DNA from: CAYMRB01 sp964392615
GTDB taxonomy: Bacteria; Planctomycetota; UBA8108
Reading direction: 5' to 3'
DNA: 11,491 bases
Assembly: GCA_964392615.1 (NCBI GenBank)
Contig: CAYMRB010000336.1
Location: forward strand, 1-11,491
In this document: in pieces, positions 1 to 7,143 of the stretch
How positions within the stretch are numbered: position 1 is the first letter of the stretch
How the letters are laid out: each line of letters begins with the position of its first letter
Notes under the pieces: model-generated
What the model saw: the letters and a program-made list of their open reading frames with translations, nothing else
Database searches by the model: none
What the model was told of the DNA's origin: nothing
Position numbers and translations under genes: made by a program

Positions 1-919
1 CGATGTCTGCCGGCAGCTCGACCGGCTCGGTCGCGACGGACGCGAGGAGCGCGTCGCGCTCCGCCGCCGGGCTCGCAAGGGCCAGCGCTCCGGGCTCGGC
101 AGTCGCGGTCGGGTCGAGCGCGGTCGAGCGCTCGCGGAGCTGATCCCGTCCCGGGGCGGTCAGGAACGACAGCAACGGCCCGAGGGGGATCGCGAGCGTC
201 AGGTCGCCGGCGACGCGCCACGCGTCGGCGCCGAACGCGATCTCGATCGAGACGGTGGCGACGATCGCCGAACGGCCGCCGGGCAGGCAGCTCGGGCCGG
301 ACGCCGACAGGTCTGCCGTATCCGCGACGAATCCGAGAGGCGGCGCCGCGTCGTCTCCGCGCCACGCCTCTTCGATCGCCGCGAGGGTGCGTTCGAGCAC
401 GGCTCCGGCGAGCTCTTCCTCGAGCGGCGTCAGCGTCCGGTCAGCCTCGGTTCCCGGCTCGTGGTCGTCGCCGAGCAGCCGGCTGATCATCGGCACGAGG
501 ACACGCGCTGGCAGCGCGACGAGGAAGCGGCCCGGCGGCGTGCCGGTCGCGACCGATCGACGCCAGGTCGTGTCGGCGAGAGCTGCCGCGAAGCCGTCCG
601 GATCGACCGTCTCGACGCCGCGCAGTCGCGCGCGCACCGGCTGGCGCAGCAGCGTGCCGAGCTGTGCGCCCAGCGCCGTCGCGAGCGACCGGTGGACCCG
701 CGTCAGGCGGTCCGTCTCCGTCGCGGTCAACCTCGTGGCGCGCGCGCGGAAATCGAACTCGCGCCACTCGGCATGCCCCGGAGTCGGGGCGGGAGCGGGA
801 CGGGGTGCGCTGCGGTCACCTCGGCGGCGTTTCCAGCCGTCGAGAAGCGCATCGACCTCGCCGCCGTCGAGCTGGTCCGCGGGAGCTCCGGGCGCCGGAT
901 GCCGTTCGCGTTCGGTCAT
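1..919 (-). CDS. fliM: Flagellar motor switch protein FliM (partial, C-terminus off the window)
   Basis: FliM sits in the flagellar C-ring, binds phosphorylated CheY and FliG, and sets rotation direction. The minus-strand frame stays open from ATG at 919 to base 1 (306 codons), so the gene is cut by the window edge. Residues 19-27 (GGEVDALLD) match the N-terminal EIDALL peptide that binds CheY-P. A basic, Ala/Pro-rich linker follows (about 29-50). Residues 51-230 look like the FliM middle domain: WREFDFRARATRLT, then TRVHRSLATALGAQLGTLLRQPV, and the helix TPLEEELAGAVLERTLAAIEEAW (164-186, quoted in parts). The last visible residues (VATEPVELPADI) look like the start of the C-terminal FliN-like domain. 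The family's GGxG motif is not evident: residues 149-154 read LGDDHE. The start is the only convincing ATG, but its ribosome binding site is weak. It lies downstream of the eno-ftsB terminator, so it is probably transcribed separately. The family call is firm. Confidence 0.85.
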   Translation of the reverse strand, partial: MTERERHPAPGAPADQLDGGEVDALLDGWKRRRGDRSAPRPAPAPTPGHAEWREFDFRARATRLTATETDRLTRVHRSLATALGAQLGTLLRQPVRARLRGVETVDPDGFAAALADTTWRRSVATGTPPGRFLVALPARVLVPMISRLLGDDHEPGTEADRTLTPLEEELAGAVLERTLAAIEEAWRGDDAAPPLGFVADTADLSASGPSCLPGGRSAIVATVSIEIAFGADAWRVAGDLTLAIPLGPLLSFLTAPGRDQLRERSTALDPTATAEPGALALASPAAERDALLASVATEPVELPADI

Positions 920-945
920 CGAGGTTCCGTTTCGAAGGAGACGAC

Positions 946-963
946 GGGCCGGCAATCCGGCCC
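946..963 (-). other. Hairpin in the fliM upstream region
   Basis: A perfect 7-bp inverted repeat (GGGCCGG, loop CAAT, CCGGCCC) lies 27 nt upstream of the fliM start. It has no T-run on either side, so it does not look like an intrinsic terminator. If fliM is transcribed from the candidate promoter just upstream, this hairpin would be at the very 5' end of the message and could protect it or affect its translation. The structure is read from sequence; the role is inference. Confidence 0.4.
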
Positions 964-972
964 CCTGATCTC

Positions 973-1000
973 TTATCGGTTCGGATCGGGCCGGGCTGTA
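973..1000 (-). promoter_or_regulatory. Candidate sigma-28 (FliA)-like promoter for fliM
   Basis: On the minus strand, TACA (997-1000) is followed 16 nt later by ACCGATAA (973-980). The flagellar sigma-28 consensus is TAAA, 15 nt, GCCGATAA, so the -10 element matches at 7 of 8 positions and the -35 at 3 of 4, with the spacer one longer. It lies about 55 nt upstream of fliM, which fits a flagellar gene. Motor-switch genes are often expressed earlier than the sigma-28 class, and one short match can be chance. Confidence 0.35.
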
Positions 1001-1042
1001 GCCCCGAGTCGTCTCATTCGGGAGCGAGGCGACCAAAGAACT

Positions 1043-1075
1043 CGGGCGATTCGCCGTATGACGCCGAATCGCCCG
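1043..1075 (-). terminator. Intrinsic-type terminator after the eno-ftsB operon
   Basis: A perfect 11-bp inverted repeat (CGGGCGATTCG at 1043-1053, CGAATCGCCCG at 1065-1075) encloses an 11-nt centre. Three more pairs can form in that centre around an ATG loop after a single C-C mismatch. It begins 21 nt past the stop of the ftsB-like gene. Read on the minus strand it is followed by the T-rich AGTTCTTTGG. Position and stem strength support termination of the eno-ftsB transcript before fliM. The T-tract is short, so it may be partly factor-assisted. Confidence 0.65.
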
Positions 1076-1096
1076 GTTCTACGGGGTTTGCCGAAC

Positions 1097-1501
1097 TCAA
1101 ACCTCTGGACGCGGCCAGCGGAAATCTTCCGGTCCGTCGAATTCGGGGGGCGGCTGAAGCTCCTCGGCGGGCAGCTCCTCGGCCGGCGGCGCGGGGGGCA
1201 CCTCGCTGGCGAAACGCTCGCTGTTGCGCTTGACGCCGAGCACGTGTCGGTACACCGCCATGCGGTAGAACGGGTCGTCATCGATCGAGCGGACCGCAGC
1301 TTCGAGCTCGCGCTCCTGACGATCGAGTACGGCCGTGCGCGTCAAGACCTCGCGCTCGAACGCCCGCAGCGCACGTTGCGGGGCCGCGTGCCGCGGCAAG
1401 AACGCCGCGGCCATCGCGACTCCGACGACGCAGATCACGACGAGCCAGTACAGCTCGCGAAAAAAGACGCCGCTCCTCTCCACTTCGTTTTCTGCTGCCA
1501 T
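1097..1501 (-). CDS. ftsB: DivIC/FtsB-type septum formation initiator protein
   Basis: A 134-residue single-pass membrane protein of the DivIC/FtsB type. In other bacteria such proteins join FtsL and FtsQ/DivIB in the divisome. Residues 1-14 are a short cytoplasmic head and about 15-34 form one hydrophobic segment (ELYWLVVICVVGVAMAAAF). About 40-72 are a charged Arg/Glu/Leu-rich helix likely to form a coiled coil (FEREVLTRTAVLDRQERELE). Residues 72-90 (SIDDDPFYRMAVYRHVLGV) match the family's 'DPxYxExxAR' region. The tail after residue 100 is rich in Pro and Glu. The frame is open upstream to an ATG at 1615, but those 38 extra residues overlap the end of eno and come before the membrane segment, so ATG 1501 is chosen. 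It follows eno by 22 nt and ends at a strong hairpin. FtsB and DivIC cannot be told apart here; the eno linkage favours the FtsB name. Confidence 0.75.
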   Translation of the reverse strand: MAAENEVERSGVFFRELYWLVVICVVGVAMAAAFLPRHAAPQRALRAFEREVLTRTAVLDRQERELEAAVRSIDDDPFYRMAVYRHVLGVKRNSERFASEVPPAPPAEELPAEELQPPPEFDGPEDFRWPRPEV

Positions 1502-1523
1502 AGGCGGTCGGGCCTCGGGTTCT

Positions 1524-2795
1524 CTAAATGCCGTACACCGCTCCGGCACCGAGCTCCTCTTCGATGCGCAGGAGCTGATTGTACTTCGCCACGCGGTCGC
1601 TGCGGCAGGGAGCACCCGTCTTGATCAGCCCGGCCTCGGTCGCGACCGCCAGGTCGGCGATAAACGCGTCTTCCGTCTCGCCGGAGCGATGCGAGATCAG
1701 CGAGCGGAATCCGTGGCGGCTCGCGAGGTCGATCGCGTCCAGCGTCTCGGATACCGTACCGATCTGGTTCAGCTTGATCAAGATCGCGTTGGCGGTCTTC
1801 TCGTCGATGCCCTGCTGCAGGCGCTTGATGTTCGTCACGAAGAGGTCGTCGCCGACGATCTTGACCTTGTCGCCGATCGCCGCCGTGAGCTGCTGCCAGC
1901 CGGCCCAGTCGTTCTGGTCGAGCGGGTCCTCGATCGAGTAGATCGGGTACTTGTTGACGATGCCCTCGTAGAACTCGATCAGCCCGGGGACGTCCAGCGT
2001 GCGGCCCTCGCCGGCGAGCACGTACTTGCCGTCCTTGAAGAACTCCGATGCCGCGACGTCGAGCGAAATCTGCACGTCCTTGCCCGGCGTGTAGCCCGCC
2101 TTCTCGACGGCTTCGAGGATGACCTGGATCGCCTCCTCGTTCGACTTGAGGTTCGGCGCGAAGCCGCCCTCGTCGCCGACCGCCGTCGCCAGGCCCTTCT
2201 CGTGCAGCACCTTCTTCAGCGTGTGGTAGACCTCCGTGCCCGTCTGCATCGCGTCGGTGAAGGTGGCGGCGCCCGACGGCAAGATCATGAATTCCTGCAC
2301 GTCGACGTTGTTGTCCGCGTGCTCGCCGCCGTTGATGATGTTCATCATCGGACAGGGCAGGCGACGCGCGTGGATACCGCCGAGATAGGCCCATAGGGGC
2401 ATGTCGCGCGATGCGGCAGCCGCTCGGGCCACGGCCATCGATACGCCGAGGATCGCGTTTGCGCCGAGCGTCCCCTTGTTTTCCGTGCCGTCGAGCTCGA
2501 TGAGCTTTGCGTCGATCGCGCGCTGCTCGAGCGCGTCGCAGCCCTCGAGGGCCGGCCGGATCTTCGCGTTGGCGTTTTCGACGGCCTGCAAGACGCCCTT
2601 GCCGACGTACGCAGCGCCTCCGTCGCGCAACTCGACGGCCTCGTGCTCGCCGGTCGATGCACCGGACGGCACGGCGGCTCGACCGCTCGCGCCACACGCT
2701 AGCGTCACGTCGACCTCGACGGTCGGGTTCCCTCGGCTGTCGAACACCTGGCGGGCCTGGAGGGTCTCGATTCGCGTCTTGCTTCGGCTTCCCAT
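1524..2795 (-). CDS. eno: Enolase (phosphopyruvate hydratase)
   Basis: Converts 2-phosphoglycerate to phosphoenolpyruvate in the cytoplasm (glycolysis and gluconeogenesis). In many bacteria it is also a partner of RNase E. The 423 residues are a typical length. Visible family marks are the N-terminal ARQVFDSRGNPTVEV (14-28), the mobile loop SGASTGEHEAVELRD (44-58), GDEGG with the catalytic Glu209, and metal ligands Asp246 (SLD), Glu289 (SIEDP) and Asp316 (GDD). The signature ILIKLNQIGTVSET (338-351) contains the catalytic base Lys341, and SHRSGE (368-373) and Lys392 complete the active site. All expected catalytic residues are present. The ATG at 2795 is preceded on the minus strand by AGGA (2803-2806) at 7-nt spacing. 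It is first in a two-gene operon with ftsB and is divergent from psd. Confidence 0.98.
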   Translation of the reverse strand: MGSRSKTRIETLQARQVFDSRGNPTVEVDVTLACGASGRAAVPSGASTGEHEAVELRDGGAAYVGKGVLQAVENANAKIRPALEGCDALEQRAIDAKLIELDGTENKGTLGANAILGVSMAVARAAAASRDMPLWAYLGGIHARRLPCPMMNIINGGEHADNNVDVQEFMILPSGAATFTDAMQTGTEVYHTLKKVLHEKGLATAVGDEGGFAPNLKSNEEAIQVILEAVEKAGYTPGKDVQISLDVAASEFFKDGKYVLAGEGRTLDVPGLIEFYEGIVNKYPIYSIEDPLDQNDWAGWQQLTAAIGDKVKIVGDDLFVTNIKRLQQGIDEKTANAILIKLNQIGTVSETLDAIDLASRHGFRSLISHRSGETEDAFIADLAVATEAGLIKTGAPCRSDRVAKYNQLLRIEEELGAGAVYGI

Positions 2796-2913
2796 GGTGA
2801 TATCCTGTGCTGCCTTTCGATCCTGGGCCCGATGTCCGTACTTTCGCCGCCACGAGCGGCCCGGTGGAAAAGGGCTTGGCGCGGATTGCTAGGAAGGGCT
2901 TGTAGCCAAGGGG
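2796..2913. promoter_or_regulatory. Divergent eno/psd intergenic region with a 9-bp direct repeat
   Basis: This 118-nt gap must hold the starts of transcription for eno (minus) and psd (plus), though no clear sigma-70 boxes stand out. AAGGGCTTG occurs twice on the plus strand (2870-2878 and 2894-2902), 24 nt apart from start to start. The CTTG of the second copy can pair with CAAG at 2907-2910, next to the psd ribosome binding site. The repeats could be an operator or chance; the sequence alone does not decide. Confidence 0.3.
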
Positions 2914-3747
2914 ATGGAGACTGTCAACCCGGAATCGAGCGGACCGGAATCGGCCGCCGCGAAGGAGACGCCGCAGGACACGGCCCGACCCGCATCGTGC
3001 CCGCACCCCGTCGCGCTGACCGAGGCCGACCGGCCGTATCTCGCCCCCTGGGGGCGCGCGGAGGTCCGCCGCTTCTCGCTTCTCGGTGTCGTCGCGACCA
3101 TCGCGTTCGCGGCCGCCGCGTGGTGGCTCTCGCCGTGGTGGGCGCTCGGCCTCGTTCCGGTCGTCGCTCTGTGGGCCTTCTTCGTCCTCTTCTTCCGCAA
3201 CCCGCAGCGATCGATTCCGACCGAGGTCGACGTTCTCGTCGCGCCGGCTGACGGCACGATCTGGGACATCGAGACGATCGCGGAGTGCCCGCACTTCCCA
3301 GGCCCCGCGCTGCGTATCGGCATCTTCCTGTCGGTCTTCGACGTGCACGTCAACCGCGCGCCGTGCGACGCGCGCGTCGACTGGACGCGCTACGTCGCCG
3401 GCCACTTTCACGACGCGCGCAGCCCGGAAGCCGCGCGCGAGAACGAGGCGCAGTGGATCGGCCTCGTCTCGACGGAAGGCGTCCACAGCGGCCAGGCCGT
3501 CGTCCTGCGGCTGATCTCCGGCGCGATCGCGCGGCGGATCGTGTCGCCGCTCGACACCGGCGAGCAAGTCGCGCGCGGCGGCCTGATCGGCATGATCAAG
3601 TACGGCTCGCGAACCGAGGTCTGGCTGCCGGCAGCACCGTCGGGTGCCGAGCCGGCCGCGTTCGCGCCGCGCGTCAAGGTTGGCGACAAGGTCCGCGGGG
3701 GTGCTACGATACTCGGCGCTTTCGCGAGCGCGGAACCGTCAGCCTGA
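2914..3747 (+). CDS. psd: Phosphatidylserine decarboxylase
   Basis: Decarboxylates phosphatidylserine to phosphatidylethanolamine at the inner membrane, using a pyruvoyl group made by self-cleavage. The 277-residue protein has a polar N-terminus (1-50) and two hydrophobic stretches (about 54-72 and 75-94). The decarboxylase core includes FFRNPQRSIP (93-102), APADGTIWDIE (110-120), IFLSVFDVHVNRAP (137-150) and GMIKYGSRTEVWLP (226-239). By family analogy the self-cleavage site is Gly231-Ser232, giving a large N-terminal beta chain and a small pyruvoyl alpha chain. Asp113 and His145 would complete the Asp-His-Ser set. The ATG at 2914 follows AAGGGG directly, with AGGAAGG further up, so initiation signals are uneven. 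No other Met start is near. It is followed 73 nt later by pssA, which makes its substrate. The GSR motif is the short-form type rather than LGST. Confidence 0.93.
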   Translation: METVNPESSGPESAAAKETPQDTARPASCPHPVALTEADRPYLAPWGRAEVRRFSLLGVVATIAFAAAAWWLSPWWALGLVPVVALWAFFVLFFRNPQRSIPTEVDVLVAPADGTIWDIETIAECPHFPGPALRIGIFLSVFDVHVNRAPCDARVDWTRYVAGHFHDARSPEAARENEAQWIGLVSTEGVHSGQAVVLRLISGAIARRIVSPLDTGEQVARGGLIGMIKYGSRTEVWLPAAPSGAEPAAFAPRVKVGDKVRGGATILGAFASAEPSA

Positions 3748-3820
3748 TAGGCCCATGGTCGACTGAGCGCAACCGGGCCAGCGGACGGAGACGCCGCTCG
3801 GACGCGCAGAGATTCGTGAA

Positions 3821-4804
3821 ATGCGGCACTGGGCGCGACGCTTCTTCGCGCCCGCCCGATTCGAGCCACCGCCGATGTCCGACGACGCCATCGAGAGCCC
3901 GACGCCCGCCGACGCGCCCGAATCCTGGGAGAAGCCCGGGCGCCCGCGCCACGGCATTCGGCCGAACCTCAGCCTGCTGCCGAACCTCCTGACGGTCGGC
4001 AACGGCATCTGCGGTTTCGCGGCGCTCGTCAAGCTCGCGCAGGTTCGCCTCGATCCCGAAACGGGCGGCTTCGTCAATCCGGAGAACTTCAGCGTCGCCG
4101 CGTGGCTCGTTCTGCTCGGCATGATCTTCGACGTGTTCGACGGCAAGATCGCGCGCATCGCCGGCAGCTCGAGCGATCTCGGTGCGCAGCTCGACTCGCT
4201 GTGCGATCTGATCACGTTCGGGCTCGTGCCCGCGTTCATCATCGTACAGCTCCACATCGGCGCTCAGCCGAGCTGGGGCAACGTCGTGTGGTTCTTCTCG
4301 CTCGCGTACTTCCTCGGCGCGCTCCTGCGTCTGGCGCGGTTCAACGTCGAGAACTCGCCGGACGAAAGCGCGCACGAGTGCTTCAAGGGCATGCCGAGCC
4401 CGGGCGCCGCCGGCTGCGTCGCGTCGCTGGTCATCTTCTGGCGCTACATCTTCAAGTTCGATGCGACGGAGCTCGAGTGGATCGGCAGCCACGTCGCGCT
4501 CGACGTCGAGCAGGTGCGCTCCGGCGCGACGGCGATCACGTACGTCCTGCCGTTCCTCGCCCTCATCCTCGCGTTCAGCATGGTGTCGAACCGGCTCAAG
4601 TTCGAGCATGTCGGCACGCGGCTCTTCCAGCGCGGGCAGTCGTTCGATTTCTTCGCGTACCTCGTGTTCGGCGCTGTCCTGTTGGCGATGGTGCCCGAGA
4701 TCGTGCTGCCGGTCGGTTTCATCGGCTATCTCGTCTGGACGCCGGTGCGCACCGGCGTGCGGTTTTTCATCCCTGCGAAGGGCGAGGCGGCCTCCGAGGG
4801 ATGA
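3821..4804 (+). CDS. pssA: CDP-diacylglycerol-serine O-phosphatidyltransferase
   Basis: Transfers the phosphatidyl group from CDP-diacylglycerol to L-serine, giving phosphatidylserine for the neighbouring decarboxylase. The CDP-alcohol phosphotransferase signature DGxxARx8GxxxDxxxD is complete at residues 107-129 (starts DGKIAR, ends DSLCD). It is preceded by the typical RPNLSLLPNLLTVGNGICGF (47-66). Several membrane segments follow at about 92-106, 131-146, 155-172, 195-212, 238-254 and 277-307. The 327 residues are longer than most bacterial members, partly through a hydrophilic N-terminus of about 45 residues. Start choice is open: Met1 at 3821 and Met19 at 3875 both lack a clear ribosome binding site, and the longer form is given. 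The last bases overlap folK (ATGA). The substrate call rests on pairing with psd and on the overall PssA-like sequence. Confidence 0.9.
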   Translation: MRHWARRFFAPARFEPPPMSDDAIESPTPADAPESWEKPGRPRHGIRPNLSLLPNLLTVGNGICGFAALVKLAQVRLDPETGGFVNPENFSVAAWLVLLGMIFDVFDGKIARIAGSSSDLGAQLDSLCDLITFGLVPAFIIVQLHIGAQPSWGNVVWFFSLAYFLGALLRLARFNVENSPDESAHECFKGMPSPGAAGCVASLVIFWRYIFKFDATELEWIGSHVALDVEQVRSGATAITYVLPFLALILAFSMVSNRLKFEHVGTRLFQRGQSFDFFAYLVFGAVLLAMVPEIVLPVGFIGYLVWTPVRTGVRFFIPAKGEAASEG

Positions 4805-5352
4805 ACGAGCGCAGCGACGCGGTCGAGTCCGTGTTCCTCGGCATCGGCGCGAACCTCGGCGATCGGCGCGCGGCGATCGACGAGGCGGTCGCGCGTATCG
4901 ATCGGATCGACGACGTTCGCGTCGTGCGTTTGTCGACCGTGCGCGAGACCGAACCGGTCGGCGGGCCGACTCAAGGGCGCTACCTGAACGCCGCCTGCGA
5001 GATCGCGACGCGGCTCTCGCCACACGAGCTGCTCGATCACCTGCTCGCGATCGAGAGCGCGATGGGGCGCGTGCGCGACGTGCGCTTCGGGCCGCGAACG
5101 ATCGACCTCGACATCCTCGTTTTCGGCGATCGTCGCATCGCCGACTCGCGTCTCGAGGTGCCGCACGCGCGAATGTGCGAGCGTGCGTTCGTGCTCGAGC
5201 CGTTGGCGGAGATCGCGCCCGACCGGCGTCATCCCGTCGCTGGAGGGTCGTTCGCTGAGCTATGGGACGCGTGGCGACGAGATCGGGCGCGCGGAATCCC
5301 CGACGCGGAACTCGACGCGGGAGGAGGCCATGAAGACGATAGCGCGAGCTGA
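4801..5352 (+). CDS. folK: 2-amino-4-hydroxy-6-hydroxymethyldihydropteridine pyrophosphokinase (HPPK)
   Basis: Transfers pyrophosphate from ATP to 6-hydroxymethyl-7,8-dihydropterin, the step before dihydropteroate synthase in folate synthesis. The 183-residue protein opens with VFLGIGANLGDR (11-22). It has the substrate-binding region RETEPVGGPTQGRYLNAA (48-65), AIESAMGR (83-90) and the HPPK signature RFGPRTIDLDIL (95-106), with the Asp pair that holds magnesium. VPHARMCERAFVLEPLAEIAP (120-140, quoted in parts) is the usual C-terminal core. The tail after about 155 is charged and not conserved. It starts at ATG 4801, overlapping the pssA stop as ATGA, and its end overlaps panC by 23 nt, so translational coupling is likely. 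Confidence 0.93.
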   Translation: MNERSDAVESVFLGIGANLGDRRAAIDEAVARIDRIDDVRVVRLSTVRETEPVGGPTQGRYLNAACEIATRLSPHELLDHLLAIESAMGRVRDVRFGPRTIDLDILVFGDRRIADSRLEVPHARMCERAFVLEPLAEIAPDRRHPVAGGSFAELWDAWRRDRARGIPDAELDAGGGHEDDSAS

Positions 5353-6223
5353 CCGAGTGCGCGCCTGGAGTCGCGCGTACCGCACCGCGGGACTGCGCGT
5401 CGGGTTCGTACCGATGCTCGGCGGGATTCACGACGGGCACGTTTCGCTCTTGCGCCAGGCGCGGATCGAGTGCGACCGCGTGATCGCGAGCCTCTATCTC
5501 AACCCGACGCAGTTCGACTCGCGTGCCGACCTCGACGGCTACCCGCTGACGCCCGACGACGATCGCGCCGCGTGCCGCGATGCGGGCGTCGATATCCTCT
5601 GGGAGGCGACTCGCGCGGACTTGCTGCCCGACGGCTTCCAATCGTGGGTGACGGTGGATGAGCTGACCGGTCGACTGTGCGGCGCGGGACGGCCGGGGCA
5701 CTTTCGCGGCGTGACGACGGTCGTTGCGCAGCTCCTCCACGTCGCGGCGCCGCACCGTGCGTACTTCGGCCTCAAGGACTTCCAGCAGTCGCGCGTCGTG
5801 TCGCGCATGGTCGACGACCTGAGCTTCGACGTGGAAATTCGCCGGATGCCGATCGTGCGCGAGGCCGACGGGCTCGCGATGGGCTCGCGCAATCGCCGTC
5901 TGTCGCCGACCGAGCGCGCGGCGGCGCCGGCGATCTCGCGGGCTCTCGACGCCGCGCGCGGTCGAGCAGCGTCGGGCGAGACGAGCGTCGAGGTTCTGGA
6001 GAACGCGTTGCGCGATGGGCTCGCCCGCGAGCCGCTTCTCGAAGTCGAGTATGCCGACGTGTTGCGCGGCGACACGCTCGAGCCCTTCGTGGACGGGCGT
6101 ATCGTTCGCGGTGCCGGTGGCGTGCTCATCGCGGTGGCTGCGCGCGTCGGGCCGGTGCGCCTGATCGACAATGCGTGGGTCGAGGATGCACCGCGGGCAG
6201 CGGGGGACGGAGGCGACGAGTGA
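5330..6223 (+). CDS. panC: Pantothenate synthetase (pantoate-beta-alanine ligase)
   Basis: Joins pantoate and beta-alanine with ATP to make pantothenate, the precursor of coenzyme A. The 297 residues match the family length. Seen in order are VPMLGGIHDGH (27-37, HxGH nucleotide motif), SLYLNPTQF (54-62), GHFRGVTTVV (123-132), YFGLKDFQQ (145-153) and MPIVREADGLAMGSRNRRLS (173-192), the KMSKS-like loop. Small departures from the common forms are PML for PTM, FGLKD for FGEKD or FGQKD, and MGSRN for MSSRN; all main catalytic positions remain. The frame is open far upstream. ATG 5330 is chosen because GGGAGGAGG (5319-5327) lies just before it and the homologous part begins there. It overlaps folK by 23 nt and ispE by 4 nt. 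Confidence 0.93.
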   Translation: MKTIARADRVRAWSRAYRTAGLRVGFVPMLGGIHDGHVSLLRQARIECDRVIASLYLNPTQFDSRADLDGYPLTPDDDRAACRDAGVDILWEATRADLLPDGFQSWVTVDELTGRLCGAGRPGHFRGVTTVVAQLLHVAAPHRAYFGLKDFQQSRVVSRMVDDLSFDVEIRRMPIVREADGLAMGSRNRRLSPTERAAAPAISRALDAARGRAASGETSVEVLENALRDGLAREPLLEVEYADVLRGDTLEPFVDGRIVRGAGGVLIAVAARVGPVRLIDNAWVEDAPRAAGDGGDE

Positions 6224-7143
6224 TTATCCGACATGCCAGTGCCGATCGCGTCACCGTCGCGACTCCGGCGAAGCTCAATCTCTACCTCGAGGTCGGCCCG
6301 GCGCGGCCCGATGGGTTCCACGACATCGACAGCGTCTTCCAGGCGATCTCGATCTACGACGAGCTCGAGTTCCGCCGTCGCGACGACGGGGAGATCGCGC
6401 TGCGTGAGGAGGGCATCGACGACGCCGAGGACAACCTCGTCTACCGCGCGGCGCGACGGCTCGCGGACACGGTCGGCGCGGTGCCGGGCGTCGATATCGC
6501 GCTGCGCAAGGGCATTCCGTTCGGCGCCGGTCTCGGTGGCGGATCGAGCGACGTCGCCGCGACGCTCGTCGCGCTCGCGCGACTCTGGAATCTCGATCTT
6601 GAAGTCGGCGACCTGGAGTCGATCGGCGTCGAGCTCGGCTCCGACGTCGCATTCTTCTTTCACGGCGGCACGGCGCGCTGTCGCGGTCGCGGGGAGAAGG
6701 TGTCGGCTCTCGACCCGGCGTTCGACGCGCAGTGTACGCAGTACGTGCTCGTCTGCCCGCATGTACACGTCTCGACACCCCGGGTGTACGCGGCACTCGA
6801 CGCACGTGACGGTCCCGCCTTGACACGTTCATCGGCCCTGGATAGCATCCCGTCGACCGCCGTTCCCAGCCAGTTTGCCTGCGGTGAGCTCTTCTTCAAC
6901 CGGTTCGAAGAGATCGTGTGCGATCTCTTCCCGGAGTTGGCGAGGGTTCGCGGGCTCATGAGGGACGAGTCTTTCGTCGCCGTGCTGATGTCGGGCAGCG
7001 GATCGAGCTTCTTCGGGCTCTGCGAGAGCGCCGTCGAGGCCGAGGCGCTGCAGGCACGCTTGACGGCGACCCTCGCGGGGGACGCGCAGGTCGTGCGCGT
7101 GACGAGTCTGCCCGCATGGCGGAGCGAGCTCGCCCGTCGCTGA
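6220..7143 (+). CDS. ispE: 4-diphosphocytidyl-2-C-methyl-D-erythritol kinase
   Basis: A GHMP-superfamily kinase that phosphorylates CDP-methylerythritol in the MEP route to isopentenyl diphosphate. The 307 residues show PAKLNLYLEV (16-25, catalytic Lys18) and RPDGFHDIDSVFQAI (29-43). The ATP loop is PFGAGLGGGSSDVAA (100-114). LGSDVAFFF (139-147) carries the proposed base Asp142, and VLMSGSGSSFFGL (255-267) is the C-terminal glycine-rich motif. The start is GTG 6220, which shares bases with the panC stop (GTGA). GGAGG (6209-6213) sits 6 nt upstream and decides it. The same frame is open for hundreds of bases upstream inside panC, but that part has no homologous look. Family membership is firm. 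It is the last gene of the overlapping biosynthetic run, with spoVG 207 nt downstream. Confidence 0.94.
   Translation: MIIRHASADRVTVATPAKLNLYLEVGPARPDGFHDIDSVFQAISIYDELEFRRRDDGEIALREEGIDDAEDNLVYRAARRLADTVGAVPGVDIALRKGIPFGAGLGGGSSDVAATLVALARLWNLDLEVGDLESIGVELGSDVAFFFHGGTARCRGRGEKVSALDPAFDAQCTQYVLVCPHVHVSTPRVYAALDARDGPALTRSSALDSIPSTAVPSQFACGELFFNRFEEIVCDLFPELARVRGLMRDESFVAVLMSGSGSSFFGLCESAVEAEALQARLTATLAGDAQVVRVTSLPAWRSELARR

Noticed and set aside
461..1624. Plus-strand frames crossing the fliM and ftsB region
   Set aside because: They ignore the terminator and gene boundaries, and the minus strand encodes recognisable FliM and DivIC/FtsB proteins.
1435..3567. A 710-codon open frame on the minus strand across eno and psd
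   Set aside because: It is out of frame with both genes, rich in Arg/Gly/Asp/Pro, and has no domain-like stretch. Long shadow frames are common opposite G+C-rich genes.
3704..5755. A 683-codon minus-strand frame under pssA-folK-panC
   Set aside because: Its composition is dominated by Arg and Ala, and it lies opposite three clearly recognised enzymes with full motif sets.
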